Assembly: GCA_008360975.2 (NCBI GenBank) | Contig: CM039187.1 | Coordinates: forward strand, 15,083,094 to 15,147,093 | Reading direction: 5' to 3' | DNA from: Lichenostomus cassidix | Taxonomy: Eukaryota; Chordata; Aves; Passeriformes; Meliphagidae | DNA length: 64,000 nt | Shown here: positions 12,514 through 43,236 of the stretch, one piece after another | How positions within the stretch are numbered: the first letter of the stretch is position 1 | Layout of the letters: every line of letters starts with the position of its first letter | Notes under the pieces: model-generated | The model's database searches: none | What the model was told of the DNA's origin: nothing | Seen by the model: only the letters and a program-made list of their open reading frames with translations | Position numbers and translations under genes: made by a program

Positions 12514-13230
12514 ATCCCTGGCGGCCCCGCCGCCAGCACCGGCCTTTCCCCGCCGCCGCCCGGCCCGGCCCGGCTCCGCTCGCCTCAGCACGCGCCGCTC
12601 CCCGGCGCCATGTTCTCCGCCCGCCTCCCCCCGCCGCCCGGCCAATCCCTCCCGGCGCCCGCGGGGTCCCGTCCGCCCTCCGCGCCCGGGCCTGGCGGAA
12701 CCCGTACCTGGGAGTGCCGGGAGCTGCCGCCTCTGCCGCCGGGAGGGCCGGGGCTGCGGCTGGGGAGGGGGCCGGGGGCCTCTGGGAGGAGGCGGAGGCG
12801 GCGGAGGGGGTGGGTGGCTGGGCGGGGAGCCGGGGCGACACTCGCCGCGGCGGGGGGGCCGCGCCCGGCGGAGGCGGACGGGGCTGCGGCGCGAAGGGCG
12901 GCGGGGAGGCCCCGGGCTGCCCCCGCGGAGGGACCGCGCCGCGGCCCGCCCGCTTCCTGGTGGCCGCGCTCCGCGTCCCTGCCGGCGCCCGCCAAGACAA
13001 AAGGTAATTAGACGCCTCGTAATTTGAGCACGGTGGGTGCGGCGCAGTCCTGAGAGGCAGAGATTTCGTGTGTCAAAATCCTCCGTCCCCCAGGGAGAGG
13101 TGACCCTCCGGCAGCTCTCCCTCCTTCGGGAGCTCCCCTTGGAGCCTGCTGGCCGCCGCTCACCTGCCGCGGAGCTCTGCGGCCCCGCCGCGCCGGACAC
13201 AGGACTCGCCTCTTCGCAGGCTGGGTTTAC
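11950..13230. promoter_or_regulatory. CpG island and promoter region of IDE
   Basis: A sharp rise in GC and CpG content surrounds IDE exon 1, with many GGGCGG/CCGCCC-like motifs and no evident TATA box. Long ORFs on both strands here are composition artefacts. The transcription start is presumably between 12514 and about 12800 on the minus strand, by analogy with other CpG-island genes; this is inferred. Confidence 0.8.
12401..12513 (-). CDS. IDE: IDE coding exon 1 (residues 1-37, mitochondrial presequence)
   Basis: The ATG is the complement of 12511-12513 and opens [15 protein letters not shown], comparable in length and layout to the human MRYRLAWLLHPALPS. The donor reads CTCGG|GTACGT; two bases of the Gly38 codon are finished by exon 2. 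The start context has G at -3 and C at +4, so it is only moderate. The same frame is open upstream as far as about 13200, but that stretch is low-complexity CpG-island translation and is probably 5' UTR or promoter. Confidence 0.9.
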
Positions 13231-13239
13231 GGGGTGTAA

Positions 13240-14886
13240 ATGATGAACAAGGTTGAATTTCTGTTAGAAAACCGTATATATGGGGGGTTTTATATGTTAT
13301 TTCCACTCCAAAAGATTTTTTTTTTCCTTGGTAGATTTCCTTATGAGAAAGTCGTGGATATGGGTGGTTGCTTTAATTCGCTTATAGGACAGGGAGGAAA
13401 AAAAACCCAAAAAACCAGCAACCAAATAAAAAGCAAACCATAAAAACCAACCAAAAATGTCCCCCCACATCCCCCCAAAAAACACTGTCTGAAGTTCTGG
13501 TAATACACTTCGTTCATGTGTATCTCTCTTTCTTGTGTCTTATTTTTCAAAGTCATGAGGGGGGATAAAATAGGAGAAAAACAATGTGCTACATTTAATG
13601 CCTGAGTTTAGTTTGCCTTTTATAAAAGGTGGTATCTCAGAACTGGAAATTTACAGAACCCTCCTGTCATAAAACGGTAGAAATAGCTGCCAGACGAGTT
13701 GCCTAAGGTTATTTCTGTACCCAAAGATGGAATTGAGGAACTATCAGAAGTAACTTTAAACTAGTCAGCTTTGGTTAAAACTGCTGTTAAGAAGAGGTTG
13801 CCCACTGCTTCATATCAACAGAATCACCAGAGAATGAACAAAATCTGTCAGGCAATTTGGGTAGACATTCATCTGCCGGTTTCCAGTGAGCTCTGTGCTG
13901 CCATAGAGATGCTCTTACCCCTACCTGGGCTACCCAGTTTAAAACATTTGTGCCTACCTCAAGTACACCCACACTTCTGGCCTCAGTTTAGACATGGAAC
14001 AGTCTCTCAAGTTAACTCATCCTGGTTGGAGCAAGGCATTTGGTAGTTTTCACCTAAATCAACTGTTTGGATTTAGAACTGTGTGGGTGCCTAATTTTAA
14101 CACAGTATGTTAACTCCTGTGAAAATGTCCTCATGGGATTCTAGTTTGAGGCAGTCTGGGTTTTTTCCAGTTCCTAGTGCATGTAAAAGTGAAGACCAAG
14201 CCGGACAGAAAGAGGACAGGATAATGGTGAGCTGTTAAATCTGAATTTCACCCTGTTGCTATTGCCACTGCATCAGAGAGGCTCATCCCATGGTGTCTGA
14301 CAGAAGGACTGCCGGGTGAGTGCCCCTTCACAATCTGTCTCCTCCCTTTCTGAAGCAGCTGGCGGATTAAGAGGCTATGAATTGGAGTAGTTCTATTAAA
14401 TTGGATGTGTATTAGAAATGCTTCCGCTTTCAGTGTTAATACATGCTTACAGGCATGTTATATCAGTTACCATGTAGGGGTGAGTCCTGTAGAATTATAC
14501 AGTTTCAGTTAATTTACTCTTTTTTTCGGGTCCCAACAGAGAGTTTGTTAGCTTAATGTAGCTAAATGTATATATTTAGCTAATGCTGGCCTGATATATA
14601 TTTAGCTGCTCTAATAGATCCTGCCTTTTCCCATAAATCTTGCCTAGTATATGCAGGGGCAATCCTGGGGAAGCAAGGTAGACTGTGCCAGCAAGACTCT
14701 GGTGGTCTGCTAAAAGTTGTATCTAAAACAAGCACTTCTGTTTCTGTAGTGTGATGAAAGATCACACCTCCTCATGCATCTAACATAGCTATTGCAGCAG
14801 AGGTATGCAATAGAGGTCACGCCTACTGTACTTTACACCTATTTTATCCATTGTAAGCTTGTTTAGCGGCTATTCAAAGTCACTGG
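13240..14886. other. IDE-KIF11 intergenic segment, no gene seen
   Basis: AT-rich sequence with an A/C-rich low-complexity tract at 13398-13493. Short ORFs (for example 13771-14046) look random. No RNA gene recognised. Confidence 0.65.
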
Positions 14887-15434
14887 TGTGCCCGATTTAA
14901 CCCCAGCTGGTAACTAAGCATCAGGCAGCCGTTCCCTCCCCTCCACCCACCCTGGTGGAATGGGGAGGAGAATCAAAAGTAAAACTTGATGGTTGAAATA
15001 AGAACAGTTTAATAATTGAAACGAAGTAAATTATAGTAATAATAGTAATGATTATAAAAAGACAAGAGATGCACAGTACAATTGCTCACCACTTGCTAAC
15101 CAATGCCAGACTCTGCCCCCAGGCCCAATCAGGCCCTTCTGGGTAACTGGTATTATAAATCCCCAGTTTATATTCTGGGCATGACGTTTTATGGTGTGGA
15201 ATACCCCTTTGGCCAGTTGGAGTCACCTGTCCTGGCTATGCTACCTCCCAGCTCTTTTTCCCTTGCACCTCCTCACTGGCAAAGCATGAGACACAAGTAA
15301 GTCCCTGATTCAGGATAAACACGACCTAGCAACAACCAAGACATGACCATCATTATTCTCATACTGAATCAACAACACAGCACTGTGCCAGATACTGAGA
15401 AAAAATTAACTCTGTTCCAGCCAAAACCAGGACA
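14887..15434 (-). mobile_element. Solo LTR of a bird endogenous retrovirus family, copy A (degenerate)
   Basis: Read on the minus strand, it starts TGTCCTGGTTTTGGCTGGAA, has a TATA-like stretch near 15165-15172 and a T/A-rich part with a TTAAACTG-type signal near 15005-15012, and ends in GGGGTTAAAT. Flanks CACTGG (14881-14886) and CACTGA (15435-15440) form an imperfect 6-bp target-site duplication. This terminal sequence is one I recall as a common LTR in bird genomes. No internal region remains. It points toward IDE, about 2.4 kb upstream of its start codon. Confidence 0.8.
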
Positions 15435-15440
15435 CACTGA

Positions 15441-18400
15441 TACTTATTCAAATCAGATTATGTTCTTATACTCTGACCCCTCTTTATGCCCATTTATACT
15501 AGCCAAAATGACAGTCATACACTGTTTTGGATATCTTTTAAAGATATTTTTATAGGGCATCCTCAGCAAAAGTAAAGAGGACTTTCAGTGAAACACCTTT
15601 CTTAGTCTAGTCCTGCACTTAAGATTCTTCCTCACGAAACTTAAATTGCTCATAGAAAATTGGTGCTTTTGGTCCTGCCTTCTTCATCTGCCCTAGTGGA
15701 AAAACAAGTGTTGTCTAAAAGACCAAATGAGCCTAAGTATAATTTAAAGTAAGTGTGGAAATTATTCAAATACTCCCATGAAAAAACTTTATGAAGTAGC
15801 AGTATAGAGATCCCTGTTCAGGATATGTGACATAAATGTACAGTGCAGGGAAACTGATCTTCAAAGTAGGTAGATTAAAAATAATTTAGAATAAAACCAG
15901 TGTTTTATGTATGGCCTGAAAGCTGAGAGATGGTAAGTGTGAAACTCTAAGTACAGTCTTGACAGGCTTCTAATGGAAACATGTCTTTTCCGCATAGATA
16001 AAATTCTGGATTAAATTCAAATTGTAATTGTATGTAATAGGGCTTTGTAGCAAACTGGCCTCAGGCTGAAAAAAAGGCATAACTTATGATTGTTATTTCC
16101 ACTCCAAAATAAATAGCAGCAATTTCATGACAAGGCATATATGAAGAAAAGATTGTCTATTGGCTGTTCTTATATAAAAATACTGAATGAATAAAATTAA
16201 ATTAATAAAATAATTAAGTTAAAAGATAAGGCCAAGGAGGTATTTCCTGTTGACTTCAGTCAGTCCTGTCAAGTCTGTGTGTTTCCAATTTTCCCATTCA
16301 TTGTTTCTTTTCTTGTTATGTAAAGGATGTCATCCAGCTGCAGCCTTAGCTGAAAATAGGTAACTGTATGGAAAATTACTAGCTGAACTCTGAGCTGATC
16401 GCACAAATGCATACATCCCCCTATGTTACTGTTAATTTTTTATTACAGTAACTATAAAAAGATGTAAAAGTGCTACCATCTGTGTCTGTCTCGGACAGTG
16501 ATCTGCCACACATGCCCCAAAAAAAAAAATAGAACTCTCTTATTCTGTGTATTTCCCCTGGTTTGTTGAAACCAATTCTGGTTTTAATCATGTTACATGC
16601 GTTGAGTCCTTACTTTTTAACAATATGGTAGATATTTTATTGCACTGTATCTTTTCTTTTTAACAACGACATAATTATCCTTTTACCTTGACTGAAGGAG
16701 AGCCCTGACCTCATCTGAGAATATAACAATACTCTGTGGGTGTGGGTGTATGTAAGTCCTTGTTGCTTAACTTACTGCCTGTGGACAACACATTGTTTAC
16801 AATATTAGTGGCCAACTGGTCAGGCTGTTCAAAGGCTAGAAGTTCCTTTATGTTTATCTGAGGTGCAGGTAATTTCCCCTTTAATGTGAATATGCAATGA
16901 AGCAGCAATTTTTTAGTATGTCACTGATAGTATTAAACAATGTTAAGGTCTCCACATGTTCAATATAGTTGGTACGTTGAGTAGCATGTTGGTGATCAAA
17001 TCAGGTGTTACTAAGCCTTGAAAAAGTCTCACCCAACCTTATAATTTGTATTAATTATATCTCTCCATTATTATACCTTATATAACCATTCTTAGGTAAT
17101 TGTGTTCTTTGTCAGCAATTTTACTGTTTTTCAGGCCTCCATACCTACAATTCCCCAGGTGATCTGATACAAGCCCTAGGAAAACAGTGTTTGTTTTGTC
17201 TGTGAGTATCACTGTAATTCAACAACATTTGTTTACAAGCCTTAGTTAAAAATTGTCCTTTTTGATTAGTATGTGGGAATTAATAACCTATGCTGAAGTT
17301 GTTACATTTGCTGTTGTGTGTATTATTATATAATTTAGTTTTATGTAATGTTTTTGTCTCTCTTTAAAAAAATAAAACATTTGTCACAGACTGTACCTGC
17401 CTTCTTAAAGGTCATTCTCCCAGCAACTGTTAAGACTGTGGCCTAAATATTCTTGTTTACTTTTTCTCATATTTATTTTTATTGCTTGTGAAATGCTAGC
17501 TCTCTGTTACTCAGTTGTTGTGTATAATGTATTAGTATCTTTAGCCTCTACCTAGTGTAAGAAAATGTACAACCTATGCTATAAACTGGCCTTGTAAAAT
17601 AGACTTGGAGCCATTAAACTGTATGCTTTTTTAAGCTAACTTGATTACCAGAAACACGTTTTCCCCTTACCACAGCTATAGCAAAGGTAGCTATCAGCCA
17701 AATTTAACTTTCAGTAATCAAATAAATTTTTATTGTGTAAATGCAGGTTTGAATAATCTCTTCTTTGTCTGTGAGAGATGTTTTTTGAGGAAAAATACAA
17801 CTTTCATAATAGAAAAGAGCAAACAAGTAGAAGTTTGAAGAAAAGATTTCTTGTGTTCCAGCGCTACCTTCTTTTGTATGATCCCCATGAAGGAGTATAG
17901 ATCAAAAGGTAAATGTTTAGATTATTTGCATTGCATTTGACTTTTCAGTCTAGCAGTAGCTACTACACAATTGTTGGTACAAGTGATTTTTGCTCTTAGC
18001 ATAGATGGAATACGAAAAAGCAAGTAAGAATAAAGGTGGACTCAATATGTTTGCCATGGATTATACTTATTTTCCTTCTTGGTTAAATCTTTACTTAGCT
18101 GAAACAAAATGTATTATTATGATTTTTAGTGTTTGTTGTTTGTTCTTTGTGCCTCATGTAAGACTGTTTGGCTCTGACATTGTTGTAACTCTTCATTTAA
18201 ATGGTAGAGAAGCATATAGTGATGTTGCTTCATGTCACTGTCAGAAAAATTACTGCTAGCCTTATGGGTTAGGATTGATTTGTTATAACTTTAAGAATCC
18301 ATGGAGGAGAGAAGTATAATAAGATTCCAAGCAGCTAACTTTTAGGGGAAAAAAGGGTGTGGACACCTGCAAATTATAGATGTACGGTAATCTAAGTGTC

Positions 18401-18832
18401 AGAAATTGCAAAGGCCCTGGAACAACAGCAAAGCACTGTAGCACTGTAGGCCACAACAGGTAGGTGACAGTATGACAGCCTGTAGGAGTCAGTACAGATT
18501 TAACAAAAAAAGTACATGAGACAGGTGAATCTCCTCTAACATCTGCTTCTTCCCTTCTATCCAGAAGAGTTCTTATCCTGTTATAGATCTCCACCTAGCA
18601 AAGCTTTTAATAAGCTCTCACAGGGAAACCAGGGTGACATGAATGGAAAGAGAGGTTCACACGATACAGTTTCAAAGTAAAAGGATGGATGTGGTGCACC
18701 TCTGGTGCTTGGTCCTGAGCCTTTAACTACTTATTTTCATTGTTACATAGGATTTTTCCGCTACTCGATAAGGCAATAGCAACCTGTAAACACGTGGAAA
18801 GTTAGGTGTAGAATTCATGGAGACATTGCTGA
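15441..18832. other. IDE-KIF11 intergenic segment, no gene seen
   Basis: AT-rich sequence with scattered short ORFs (for example 18005-18259) showing no recognisable domains. No repeats of known type stand out. Confidence 0.6.
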
Positions 18833-18973
18833 GTTGTGCTGGACACCCACCTGAGCTGGAGCGTGCCCAAGGCACAGAGGTTGTGCTGGACACCCACCAG
18901 AGCTGGAGCATGCCCAAGGCACAGAGGTTGTGCTGGACACCCACCTGAGCTGGAGCATGCCCAAGGCACAGAG
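18833..18973. repeat. 47-bp minisatellite, 3 copies
   Basis: Units start at 18833, 18880 and 18927, each GTTGTGCTGGACACCCACC followed by AGCTGGAGC(A/G)TGCCCAAGGC and ACAGAG. Copies differ at only a few positions. It lies about 0.9 kb upstream of the KIF11 start and explains the repetitive ORFs on both strands. Confidence 0.95.
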
Positions 18974-19460
18974 GGACCAGAGCAGAGCTCTGCAGGCACG
19001 GCCAGCAGTGCTCAGCTGAGGGACACGGTCTGCCTGGCAGCCTGCGCTGGGGCACTGCCGCCCGAGGGAACAGCAGGTGTCCTGCTGGAATGGTGAGCGC
19101 TGCGCCCCACTCTGTCAATAGAAACCTGATCATTTTTTTAATCGGGCCGAGTAATGTTTCCATTCCACAAGGCATTGGTTAGGTGTGCTTATTTGTCGTG
19201 ATGTTTAAAGAAATCGTGGGCCAGCTGGAGAGCTGGGGGGATAGAAGAACGGATGGCCGGAGGGTTTGACCTGTGAGAGAAGGTTATGTGGATGATGGGA
19301 CTGTTGAAGACTGATGGCAGGCGAAGAGTTCGGCTGTGCTCAGACCCATGGGGGTCAGCGGCAGCTGCGGAGGAGGCCGGACTGACCCCTCGCGGTACTG
19401 GCGGCGCAGACTAGCCGTAGGGCGGGTACGGGTGGGACAGCCGGGTAGAGCGGGTGGAGC

Positions 19461-19690
19461 GTCACGGTGCAGCGGGCTGGGCAGCACAGAGCCCGGGCTA
19501 ACTCGCGTCACGGTGCAGCGGGCCGGGCAGCACAGGGCCCGGGGAGCCCGGCCCGGGCTAACTCGCGTCACGGTGCAGCGGGCTGGGCAGCACAGGGCCC
19601 GGGGAGCCCGGCCCGGGCTAACTCGCGTCACGGTGCAGCGGGCTGGGCAGCACAGGGCCCGGGGAGCCCGGCCCGGGCCAGCTCGCCTCA
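19461..19690. repeat. 60-bp GC-rich minisatellite in the KIF11 promoter (about 3.7 copies)
   Basis: Three consecutive 60-bp units, nearly identical, occupy about 19501-19680, each with ACTCGCGTCACGGTGCAGCG, then GGGCAGCACAGGGCCCGGGG. A shortened copy that lacks about 20 bases precedes them from 19461. Every unit contains CGTCACG, a CRE-like half site. Confidence 0.95.
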
Positions 19691-19753
19691 CGGCGCCAGC
19701 AGCGAGCTCGGGGCGGGGCAGTACCACTTCCCCGCCGCGCGCCACGGCCAGGA

Positions 19754-19823
19754 TTTGAAATGCCGTCCCGTGGTGCCCCGGGGCCGCCGCTGATTGGCTG
19801 CGCCGGGCGGTGCGCGGTTCAAA
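19754..19823. promoter_or_regulatory. CCAAT box flanked by two CHR-like motifs (KIF11 core promoter)
   Basis: TTTGAA lies at 19754-19759, an inverted CCAAT (ATTGG) at 19793-19797 and an inverted CHR (TTCAAA) at 19818-19823, followed by GCGGCGG. CCAAT plus CHR is the known arrangement of G2/M genes controlled by NF-Y and the DREAM/MuvB-B-MYB complexes, and KIF11 is a G2/M gene. The motif match is direct; the function is inferred. Confidence 0.6.
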
Positions 19824-19898
19824 GCGGCGGAGGCGCGCGCGGCCGATCCGAGTTGCGGATCGCGGCAGCGTCTCGCCCTGCCGTGTGCCCGTCCCGAC

Positions 19899-38047
<18,149 letters not shown>

Positions 38048-38360
38048 GATATATTCCCTGCAGCTCCCTGTTGTTAAATATTGCTATTCTACTGTCTTAC
38101 TGAGCCATAACTTGTTTGGTTAGTCTCTCTATATAGTGATATACCGATGCAAAGTTGAATCAAAAGATTTCCCTGCTCAATCTCATGCTTTGGTCCCATT
38201 TTTATATGTTGCAGCTTAAAAAGTTTTAAGAAAAAAAACCCCTGCAGATTATGGTGCTGTTCTGTTAAATATATATGTATGTTGTCAAGTAAGAAATCAT
38301 TTTCTGTTTTCTCAGTAGATCTAAAGTGCCAGAAAGGGATGTGGAAATACATGGGTTGTC

Positions 38361-38400
38361 ATTTTATGTATTAATTACCTATTTTATGTATTAATTACCT
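38361..38400. repeat. Perfect 20-bp tandem duplication in the KIF11 3' UTR
   Basis: ATTTTATGTATTAATTACCT is repeated exactly at 38361-38380 and 38381-38400. Confidence 0.95.
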
Positions 38401-38468
38401 GTAAATAAGTGCTCTGGTTTTATACATGCTTTTCATACCAATTCTACTCTTTTGACTCTGATCCTTAA

Positions 38469-38487
38469 AATAAATTGATACAATAAA
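38469..38487 (+). terminator. Two KIF11 poly(A) signals (AATAAA)
   Basis: AATAAA occurs at 38469-38474 and again at 38482-38487, about 425-440 bases after the stop codon. Confidence 0.75.
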
Positions 38488-38510
38488 CACTCACTCAGAG
38501 TAAAACAAAC

Positions 38511-41500
38511 TCATCTAACTTTCTTATGGTGCTAGGTTTAATTTAGCTAAAACATTATCAACTATTTCATAAGTCTTGTGCTGTCAGAAGAGGTTGGTTC
38601 TCTCCCTTGTTTCATAAAAGACAATAGCTGTGTTTCAGTACTTCTTCATTCTGTGAAATATAGTCTTACTGCTGAGTTGTGGGCTTTTTGTTTGTTTGAA
38701 CCCCTCCATTCTTATCTTCCTCTTAACTTGCCAGATGTGAGGTGTTGGTTGGGACACAATGTCAATCAGATATTCTATCAAACTACCTCATGGCAGCATT
38801 TCTTTAAGATCTAGGTGCCTAACATTAAAACATGCACACTTAGTTACAAACTGAGCTTCTATGATGCATAATGACAGTGAATTTCCAGCAATCTACAGAA
38901 GCATTTGACCAGCTGCTCTTTTCATGCTCCTTACCGGGAAATTTGAAGAAAACTTCAAACTGCAACATGATAAAAGAAGTAGATGAATAAGACTGTGATG
39001 GGAATAGGCAGAAACACTGGAAGGCAACCTTAATTACATTGGAGCACTATTCTTAGATAATTGTCCAACCATGATTTAAGAGATTGTTCACTTCTCTGTA
39101 TTAAGCTTGCAGGCTTACACTGATGTTCAAATAGGTGATCCGTGTATTTATTTCTCTTTGACTAGTTCTACCCTGGGCACCATTCAGACAGCATTTTGCA
39201 GTCCTGCTGCTAGAGCCAGGAAGCGACTGTTTGAAGTGTACCCTTGCACTGATTCTCCAAACTGTAGCATGAGGGAGACCATTAATCAGTTGTCTGTCTG
39301 AGCACCTATCTTGCCTCTTATTCTTTATCCTCTCTTTTACCACTGTGGGCAAAGGTAATTGCTTTCTGACTGTCCAATAGCAGGAGGAAAAGCATTAATT
39401 TCCTTTCAAATTATTAAGAAGCACAAAGAGGGCTTTGTTTGAGGTTTTTTGGGTTGAGGGGGAGGCAGCTTAGTTTCATCTCGGTGCCTACTGTATATAC
39501 TGAGTCTTTCTCCTGGTGTAAGGGACTTGACACACTGGAAGCTGCATGACTATTATTTCAGTGTCTTTGGAGTATTGTCAAATTCTGGCACCTAAAACTT
39601 AATGGGCTTAATTTTCCAGGGTCTAGGATCCATCTTCTTGCACCACATGCCTGCTAACACTGACTAGATGTTAACATCATCTTCCACAATGGTTCAAGGA
39701 ATCATTTATTAGCCAAAATTCAACCCCAAAACTTGATCTCACAGCTGTATTGAATAGACTGAACCAAAAGGGAGAGGCTTAAATAAGTCTTTCACCCTAC
39801 TACTTTTTCCCTGTGGAGCTGCCAGGATTAGCATGAACAAACAAACTGGATAGGCAGTAACTGAGAAGGCTTGCATGCACAAAATCATGTCGTATTTTGT
39901 GCTCCCTGTCTTTATCCTCTTTGAAACTCTACCTTGGCCCTTTGGTTTCTGCAGTACAGGCACAACCTGCTTTCCTTAACAAGTGTATGAATTTCAGGGG
40001 CTGCTTCACACTCTGTTTTTCTAAAGTAGCCCTTGGAATGGTGGTGGCCTTTGTTTGCAGTACTGGCAGTGATCTGCTGATCATTGTTCTGTTGGCCCAG
40101 GTATCCCGAGGTCACACCAGAGCTGAATAGGAGGAAAATTCCGGATGCAGAACATGGCCCGGCCTCTGTCCGTGCTTCCTCTCCCACTAGATGGCCCTAA
40201 CACTAAAGGTTGGTCTGAGCCCAGGTACTGGCTGCTAACCAGGACTTGGAAATACACCTTTTGCCAAGCTTCGCCTGAAGTATCTGTCAAAAAACTGTTT
40301 CAAAACCTAATACTGAATTTATGCTTCCACATGGAGAATTCTATACTCAAGCTTCAGTAGGTGGCTGTTTTATGAAGAGCCACATTTGTGTAAAATATAA
40401 TCTAGAGTGTGTCTTGGGCTTCACTGCAGGACCAGTGGACCCTCTTGGTAACTAAATTCTTGTCCTGGCCTGCTCTCTGTTCCCCACCACGTGGGCATTG
40501 CCCAAAGTAGAAAGCAGAAAGCAGCATTAATTTCTTTTGGTGTATTGTGCGATGTATGACAAAGAGAAAAGAAGGGTAAGAAAAATAAAGCAACAGTTGT
40601 TTCTTGTATGCAGTCATTGTAATCGTAGATCTAACCCAGAGGAAAGAAATGGCACTGTCCATGCTAACTTACCTGATGGTTTGATTTTATCCTGTGTAAG
40701 GTATCCTTTACAGGAACGGTACAAAGCCATTTCCTCAGAATAATTAGCCAGGTCACACCCACACTGAGCATGAGGGAGAGTTGTAGTGACTGGGGCTACA
40801 GTACATAGCCATGTTCTAATTAATCTGATGAATATTCGTTGGATTCTAGATTAATGGTTTGATGAGACATCTCTTGATTTAACAAAAAAATACTATGAAT
40901 ATAATGTGGGGAAATGAAGGAAGGAAAAATAAATGTATGTAAAGGGAGAAATGCAGAGAGAGCAATAAGAGGGCTACAAGAAGCACAGACAGTTAAGAGT
41001 CACCAGCTTCTTTTTCAAGTGAAAAATGACCAGCCAGGAGGAAAGAGAGGAAAGGAAACTTCCTCCTTCCTTCTGGAAATTAGGGAACAGCAGCACTTGC
41101 TGCATCAGAGTGTTGGGGGGACACAATGTTTATTTGAAGGGAGAAAAGAAGACTAAGCTGACTGGTTGCTATTGATGAGTGCCTTTATTTTGGGCATCAA
41201 ACAGTTGTATGGGGCTAGAGAGGAGTGAGGAAAAGGCACAGAGTTGCTAGACTGCTTTTCTTTTTTCTGTTAGGTGTCAGTCACCATAGCAATTAGCTGT
41301 TAAAAGGGTAGAGGAAACAAGATGAAGCTTTTAACTCTTCTGAGTGATAAAAGAAAAAAATTGAACTAGGAAGAGCTGGAAAAATAAAGTTAACGTTCCT
41401 TTTTCATCAAAAAGAGATTTAAAGGGAAAAAAGAATGTTCTGATGTCTGAAAGCATTAAAAACAGGAAAAGAAATATATTTGCTAACTACATATTTTAAA

Positions 41501-43236
41501 ATTTATGCGTTTAAGCAAGTGTTTACAACCATTTGACTACTATTTTTTTCTTTTCCCATTGCAAACTACTTTTTATGGTAGAGGGCAGTGCTCTATAAAC
41601 CACACGCCCACCCATGCAGTTACTTTATAAAGTTAAATAACAATAAATCATGCTCTGCTTTGCATTCATAGGCTTTAAGTCACAGGGTTCTCTAGGTGAG
41701 ATGCAGACCACCTAGCAAAGCAGGCTGTCCTTGTAGGGTGAGCACAAGCTCAATCCAAGCAGCATCGCTGTGCTCAGTCTTGAAATTGTTAAAAGTACGA
41801 GCACAGCAAATGCAGGGAACGTTTACATTCCTGTGTTTGGAATAATTCTAAAATACTCTTTGGCTCCCTAGAAAAGGGTTTAGCTACCAAAAGGAGGGCA
41901 TGGTCTAGCTACACAAGTGCTCTTCAGACAGATAAAAAGGAGCAAATGCTTGGTCTAGCAGTCTCATCAGGGAAGAGGTTAGAAACAAGCTGCCTCTTTT
42001 TTGTTAAGTCTGAAAATCGTCCCATTTTTCCAGCTTTCTACAACTTTATGAGATGACTGTCAGTTTTCAGGTGGCACAAAGTTAAATTTTGCAAAATACT
42101 GGAAGTTAACTGGAGTGCTTTCCTTTTCTCCAAAATATTAAACCTATATAAATATTCCCTTGGCTTCCTCAGTTATACTTTAAATGCTTGCGTCACTCTT
42201 GGTCTATTTATAACATAATCATTGTAATTCAAAGAATGAGGTGCAATGACGAAAATTTTGAACTTGACTAGTGCATTTCCTTTATTAAAAATGATCAAAT
42301 AAAGGAATGAAATAAACAGAAATATCATAGAAAAGTACATTAGAGTTTTTTGGAGCTTCTCAGTTCTTGTTAACATGTATATATGTTTTTTATTATCATT
42401 TTAGTCTGAGAATGTTCAGAGCACTAAAGCTACTATGTGACGATTTTTTTCACGTGATAAAGAATTTTCATTGCCAGAGGTTAATTTAAAAAAACATATT
42501 TTTCCATAATTAACATAGAAGTTTTGTAAAGTGAAAAATAACAATTAGCAGGAAAGGATATATTCTTTTTTAACATTTTAAAAGCAGATTAAATACATGG
42601 TAAGATACTTCTCTTCCTCCCCAGCCTTTTGAGTAATAATAATAACTGGTGCTTCTCCAAGGACTGATTTCCCCACTGCACAAGTCCAGTCTTGCTAATT
42701 CTGCTACAGTCTTACTTACAGTAAAGTAGTAAGATGAAGGATCAGAATCTCCATTTTCCAAAGTGAGTGTGATAATGATTCCTAAAAAACCCACGAAACA
42801 ATCTAAGGCCTTGTTAGGTCTCTATGGCCAAAAGATTCCGTGGTATTTGGAAGGGTTTTTCTGAGCAAGGGGGGAAGTAGGTTTCATCCCTAGTTCTGTA
42901 TGCTCATTTATAGGTGCTTCAAGCATACCTACTTCCCCTACTTTGTAAAATGGCTTTGGGATCTTTCAGGATAGGTATGAAGTTATTTTCGTATTGTTAA
43001 AGACTAGACCCAATGCCAGCTGAAGCTTTAGCAGTGACTGCAGTGGCCACTGGCTCATGGCAGTGTTCCTAGGCAAAGCATGGATCACAGGGAGAGGAGC
43101 CTTTTGAACCTCCAAGGGACAGCAGAGATATCCTGTGTCTCATGGTACACAACTTCGTGCTGAATCTGAGCACCACCACTTCCACTTTGGAAGCTGAAAT
43201 TTGTGAACATGTTTCTAAGGGAGTAAATTCTAGTTT
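38511..43236. other. KIF11-HHEX intergenic segment, no gene seen
   Basis: AT-rich, with only short random-looking ORFs. A stretch near 41540-41690 is unusually rich in TTTATAAAG/AATAAATCATG-type AT motifs and could be a conserved noncoding element; this cannot be tested here. Confidence 0.55.

Larger units (their letters stand above)
38048..38510 (+). other. KIF11: KIF11 3' UTR
   Basis: AT-rich, about 0.45 kb, running from the stop codon to just past two poly(A) signals. It includes a perfect 20-bp tandem duplication at 38361-38400. The 3' end is estimated from the signals. Confidence 0.7.

Noticed and set aside
12101..13027. Long plus- and minus-strand ORFs (up to 313 codons) in the IDE CpG island
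   Set aside because: Low-complexity Arg/Pro/Gly/Ala translations open in several frames at once; only 12401-12513 on the minus strand matches a real protein.
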